DNA of 51,657 bases from an uncultured Solirubrobacteraceae bacterium (GTDB taxonomy: Bacteria; Actinomycetota; Thermoleophilia; Solirubrobacterales; Solirubrobacteraceae), in assembly GCA_902806205.1 (NCBI GenBank), contig CADCVR010000081.1, positions 1 through 51,657 of the forward strand, read 5' to 3'. A model generated the notes under the pieces. The model was not told the origin of the DNA. It did not search any database and worked only from the letters and a program-made list of their open reading frames with translations. The translations under genes were made by a program, and so were the position numbers. Of this stretch, positions 48,897 through 51,657 are shown in pieces; position 1 is the stretch's first letter; every line of letters begins with the position of its first letter.

Positions 48897-50660
48897 GTGC
48901 CCGGCCCCTACGCCGTCACGCGCCGGCGCGCTCTGGCCCTCGGGACCACCGCCGGCCTCGCGTCCCTGGTGCGGACCCCGGCCGACGGCTGGGCCGCCGC
49001 GACGGACCGCACCCGCTCCTTCGGGCTGGACGTCCCCTTCGCCGCGTGGACGCGCACCGGGGGCCGTGCGACCGGGGTGCTGCGTGCTCCGCGGCGCTTC
49101 GACCTGCTCGGCCTGCGCGGGCGCGGGCTGCCCGACGCCCACGTGGAGGTCCGGGTGCGGCGGTCGGGCGGCGCGTGGAGCCCCTGGACGCCGTTGGGCG
49201 TCGGCGTCGAGCACGCCCCCGACCGGCCTCGCGTCGCCGGTGCCAGCGATCCGGTCTGGGCCGGCGGCGCCGACGAGCTGCAGCTCCGTGCGCGCCGTGC
49301 GCCCCGCGGGCTGCGCGTGCACTTCGTCGCCGTGGGACGGCCCGCGATGCGCCGTGCGGCCACCCTCCGCGCGGCCCGCGGCGCGCAGGACGGCCCGCCG
49401 GCCATCATCCCGCGGACGCAGTGGGGCGCCGCCGCCGTGCCCCCGCGCTCCAAGCCCGAGTACGGCGACGTGCAGATGGCCTTCGTGCACCACACGGTCA
49501 CGGCCAACCAGTACACCGCCGAGGACTCTGCGGGGATCGTCCTGGCCATTGCGAAGTATCACCGCGACACGAACGGCTGGAGCGACATCGGCTACAACCT
49601 GCTCGTCGACCAGTTCGGACAGATCTTCGAGGGGCGCGCCGGCGGCGTCGACCTCGCGGTCATCGGCGCACAGGCACAGGGCTGGAACGCGCACTCCACC
49701 GGCATCGCGACGATCGGGACGTTCTCCGACGTCGCCTTTCCCGAGGCCGGGGTGGCGGCGCTCGCGCGGGTGCTCGCCTGGAAGCTCACGCTGCACCAGG
49801 TCCCGGCGACGGGCACCGTCGAGATCGTCTCGGCCGGCGGTGCGGCCAACCGCTACCGGTCCGGGAGTCCGGTCGCCTTCCAGCGGATCTCCGGCCACCG
49901 CGACGGCTGCAAGACCTCCTGCCCCGGCAACGTCCTCTACGACCAGCTCGGCGGCCTGCGCGCCCGCGCGGCACGGCTCGGCGGCGTCGCCGCGGTGCAG
50001 CCGCGGCTGACGCTCGCGCCAGGAGCGGTCGAGGTGGCCTACGGCGCGGGCGCGACGTTCACCGGCACGCTGCTCGGCGGCGACGGACAGCCCGTCGCGG
50101 GGGCACCGGTCTCGCTGCAGAAGCAGGGCGCGTCGAGCTACGTCACCGTCGGCAGCGCGACCACGCGCGAGGACGGGGGCTGGGAGGTCACGGTCCCGTG
50201 GCGCCGGGGCGCGGCGGTGCGCGCGCTGGCCACGGTGGCCGGCAGCCCGGTGCGTTCGGCGCCGGTCAGCGTCGCGGTCGGAACCGTCCTTGAGGTGAGG
50301 CCGGTTGCCGCGCGCCTGCGCATGGGGCGCTCCATCGCCGTGACGGGCCAGGTGCGCCCGGGCGGGCCCGTCCGGCTCCGGGTCGAGCGCAAGACCCGCA
50401 GTGGGGGCTGGGTCCGCGTCGCCGAGGTGCCCGCCAGGGTTCGCGGGGGTCGCTTCACCGCCCGGCTTGCCCTGCGGACTCCGGGGCTCCACCGCCTGAG
50501 CGTGCGCGCCGGGACGAAGGCCAAGCCGGTCGTGGCCCCCAAGCTGTTCGTGCGGGTCGTGCGCAGCCAGGCCGACGTCGCACGGGCCTCCGGCGGGGCC
50601 TTGCCCTCCACGCCGGCGGCCACGCCGGCCGGGGGAGGGGCCGCGGCCCTCGGCCCTTAA
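48897..50660 (+). CDS. Secreted N-acetylmuramoyl-L-alanine amidase (PGRP/amidase_2)
   Basis: 587 aa cell-wall amidase. TRRRALALGTTAGLASLV near the start looks like a Tat-type signal. The amidase_2/PGRP domain (about 170-345) has zinc ligands in VHHTVTANQY (His198 or His199) and GHRDGCKTSCPG, plus DIGYNLLVDQFGQIFEGR. N-terminal to it is a beta domain (FDLLGLRGRGLPDAHVEVRV, PWTPLGVGVE). C-terminal are two Ig-like domains (VEVAYGAGATFTGTLLGGD, LRMGRSIAVTGQVRPGGPV). The GTG at 48897 lies 7 bases after TACCCT. Probably acts in cell-wall turnover. Confidence 0.9.
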   Translation: MPGPYAVTRRRALALGTTAGLASLVRTPADGWAAATDRTRSFGLDVPFAAWTRTGGRATGVLRAPRRFDLLGLRGRGLPDAHVEVRVRRSGGAWSPWTPLGVGVEHAPDRPRVAGASDPVWAGGADELQLRARRAPRGLRVHFVAVGRPAMRRAATLRAARGAQDGPPAIIPRTQWGAAAVPPRSKPEYGDVQMAFVHHTVTANQYTAEDSAGIVLAIAKYHRDTNGWSDIGYNLLVDQFGQIFEGRAGGVDLAVIGAQAQGWNAHSTGIATIGTFSDVAFPEAGVAALARVLAWKLTLHQVPATGTVEIVSAGGAANRYRSGSPVAFQRISGHRDGCKTSCPGNVLYDQLGGLRARAARLGGVAAVQPRLTLAPGAVEVAYGAGATFTGTLLGGDGQPVAGAPVSLQKQGASSYVTVGSATTREDGGWEVTVPWRRGAAVRALATVAGSPVRSAPVSVAVGTVLEVRPVAARLRMGRSIAVTGQVRPGGPVRLRVERKTRSGGWVRVAEVPARVRGGRFTARLALRTPGLHRLSVRAGTKAKPVVAPKLFVRVVRSQADVARASGGALPSTPAATPAGGGAAALGP

Positions 50661-50748
50661 CCGTGACGGTGCCCTTCGTGGGCGGGTGGAAGAGGCAGAC
50701 GTAGCACAGGGTCGTCGGCGCGCGGAGGCAGCCCCGGAAGGCATCGTT

Positions 50749-50766
50749 TGAGAATGAGTCTCATTC
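50749..50766 (+). promoter_or_regulatory. Zur-like operator upstream of the metal ABC permease
   Basis: TGAGAATGAGTCTCA (50749-50763) matches the actinobacterial Zur consensus TGAAAATGATTTTCA at 12 of 15 positions; the overlapping GAATGAGTCTCATTC (50752-50766) is a perfect palindrome. The permease -10 TAGGGT follows at 50771-50776, so the site covers the -35 region. Suggests repression when zinc is plentiful. Confidence 0.65.
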
Positions 50767-50784
50767 CGGGTAGGGTCCTTCTCG

Positions 50785-51657
50785 GTGCTCGAGCCCTTCA
50801 GCTTCCCGTTCGTCCAGCGTGGCCTCGTCCAGGTGCTGGTGCTCGCCATCGGCGCCGGCGTCATCGGCACCTGGATCGTCCTGCGCGGCCTGGCCTTCTT
50901 CGCCCACGCGGTCGGCACCGCCGCCTTCCCCGGCCTCGTCCTCGCCGACGGCCTCGGCTTCGCCGCCACGCTGGGCGCGGGCGCCACGGGCGCGGTCGTC
51001 GCCGTCGCCGTCGGTGTGCTGGCCCGTCGCCCGGGCGCGCGTGAGCGCTACGACTCGCTGACCGCGCTCGTCCTCGTGGGAGCGCTCGCGCTCGGGGTGA
51101 TCCTCGCCTCCGACGTGTTCCGCTCCGGCTCCGACGTCGAGTCGCTGCTGTTCGGGTCGTTGCTGCTGGTCGGTGATCGGGAGATCGCCTTGGCCGGGGT
51201 GGCCAGCGCCGTAGCGGTCGGCCTGGCCGCGATGCTCGAGCAGCGCTGGCTGGTCACGGGCTTCGACCCCGAGACGGCCCCGGCGCTCGGCGTCCGCTCC
51301 GCGCTGCCGGACGTCGCGCTGCTGGGCGTCATCGCGCTGCTGTCGGTGGCCGCGCTGGCCACCCTCGGCGCGCTGCTGTCCATCGCGCTGCTCGTCCTGC
51401 CCGCCGCCACCACGCGGCTCGTGTGCTCCCGGCTGCGGCGGTGGCAACTGGCCACCGTCGCGCTCGTGGCCCTCGAAGGGACCGCCGGCCTGTGGCTCGC
51501 CTTCCAGACCAACACGCCGCCCGGCGCGGCCATCGCCGTCCTGGCCGGTGCGACGTTCGCCGTCGCGGCCGCCGCCCGGGCGCTCGTCAGCGCCGCGCGG
51601 GCCCGCCGTCTCACCCTGGCCGCGGCCGCCGTCGCGGTCCTCGCCCTCGTCGGCGCG
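50785..51657 (+). CDS. Zinc/manganese-type ABC transporter permease, C-terminus cut by window edge
   Basis: At least 291 aa of the ZnuB/MntB family, open at the right edge. Seen: FPFVQRGLVQVLVLAIGAGV (first span), IVLRGLAFFAHAVGTAAFPG (the conserved coupling-helix stretch), LLFGSLLLVGDREI, and LGALLSIALLVLPAATTRLV (family-typical last half), with eight or so spans expected. No ATPase or metal-binding protein precedes it, so those genes, if in the same operon, must lie beyond the edge. The GTG at 50785 is 8 bases after TAGGGT. The Zur-like box argues that zinc is the substrate. Confidence 0.9.
   Translation, partial: MLEPFSFPFVQRGLVQVLVLAIGAGVIGTWIVLRGLAFFAHAVGTAAFPGLVLADGLGFAATLGAGATGAVVAVAVGVLARRPGARERYDSLTALVLVGALALGVILASDVFRSGSDVESLLFGSLLLVGDREIALAGVASAVAVGLAAMLEQRWLVTGFDPETAPALGVRSALPDVALLGVIALLSVAALATLGALLSIALLVLPAATTRLVCSRLRRWQLATVALVALEGTAGLWLAFQTNTPPGAAIAVLAGATFAVAAAARALVSAARARRLTLAAAAVAVLALVGA

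Noticed and set aside
1-51657. tRNA, rRNA, CRISPR arrays, prophage or integrative-element attachment sites
   Set aside because: None were found by reading both strands; no regular short repeats with spacers and no integrase or phage genes are present.

Overview
The window is high-GC, densely packed chromosomal DNA. It reads as an actinobacterium, and most likely a member of class Thermoleophilia (Solirubrobacterales or relatives). Supporting signs are an actinobacterial-type integration host factor, a HemQ-type coproheme decarboxylase, paired MlaE permeases with an MlaF ATPase, a type III glutamine synthetase beside amt-PII, and secreted proteins with basic, beta-rich C-termini. The taxonomic call is inference. 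I see no rRNA, tRNA, CRISPR array, insertion sequence or prophage.

Layout. Positions 1-2287 (minus) carry a truncated Ser/Thr kinase, an AlkA-like DNA glycosylase and a small membrane protein. Positions 2350-5442 hold a fatty-acid 2-hydroxylase, a YghO-like GNAT and an alpha-oxoamine synthase, a set that resembles a sphingolipid/ceramide module. An actinobacterial IHF follows. Positions 6079-10714 carry a VOC protein, a membrane protein, a degenerate thioredoxin-like protein and a large MMPL/RND exporter. Positions 10797-12206 encode a three-domain MerR + bifunctional-nuclease + ClpN fusion with its own MerR-type promoter. Positions 12299-14922 are mlaE-mlaE-mlaF. Positions 16603-22172 form a nitrogen island (amt, PII, PucR-type regulator, divergent GSIII). 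A large secreted protein and metH follow.

Positions 28161-37864 hold a GIY-YIG protein, a glycosyltransferase-flippase fusion, hemQ, a glycosidase-like lipoprotein, an ErpA / BolA-Grx4 iron-sulfur divergon, an S55-like peptidase, mtnA and a membrane protein. Positions 38000-51657 hold a dehydratase-like SDR and then a plus-strand run: degV, a CobW GTPase, a luciferase-like oxidoreductase, an aldo/keto reductase, a large acyl-CoA dehydrogenase, an XRE + nucleotidyltransferase pair, PilT, AIM24, HxlR, a peptidoglycan amidase and a metal ABC permease cut by the right edge.

Two themes run across the window. First, many starts sit 6-10 bases behind a TANNNT -10 box with no Shine-Dalgarno, so leaderless transcription looks common; a minority (amt, mlaF, the secreted proteins, pucR, mihF) have strong Shine-Dalgarno sequences. 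Second, three intergenic gaps carry related long imperfect inverted repeats, each with a short palindrome at or near its centre. I do not recognise this repeat family. The best candidates for new biology are the lipid module, the MerR-BFN-ClpN fusion, the hairpin repeat family and the XRE-nucleotidyltransferase pair.
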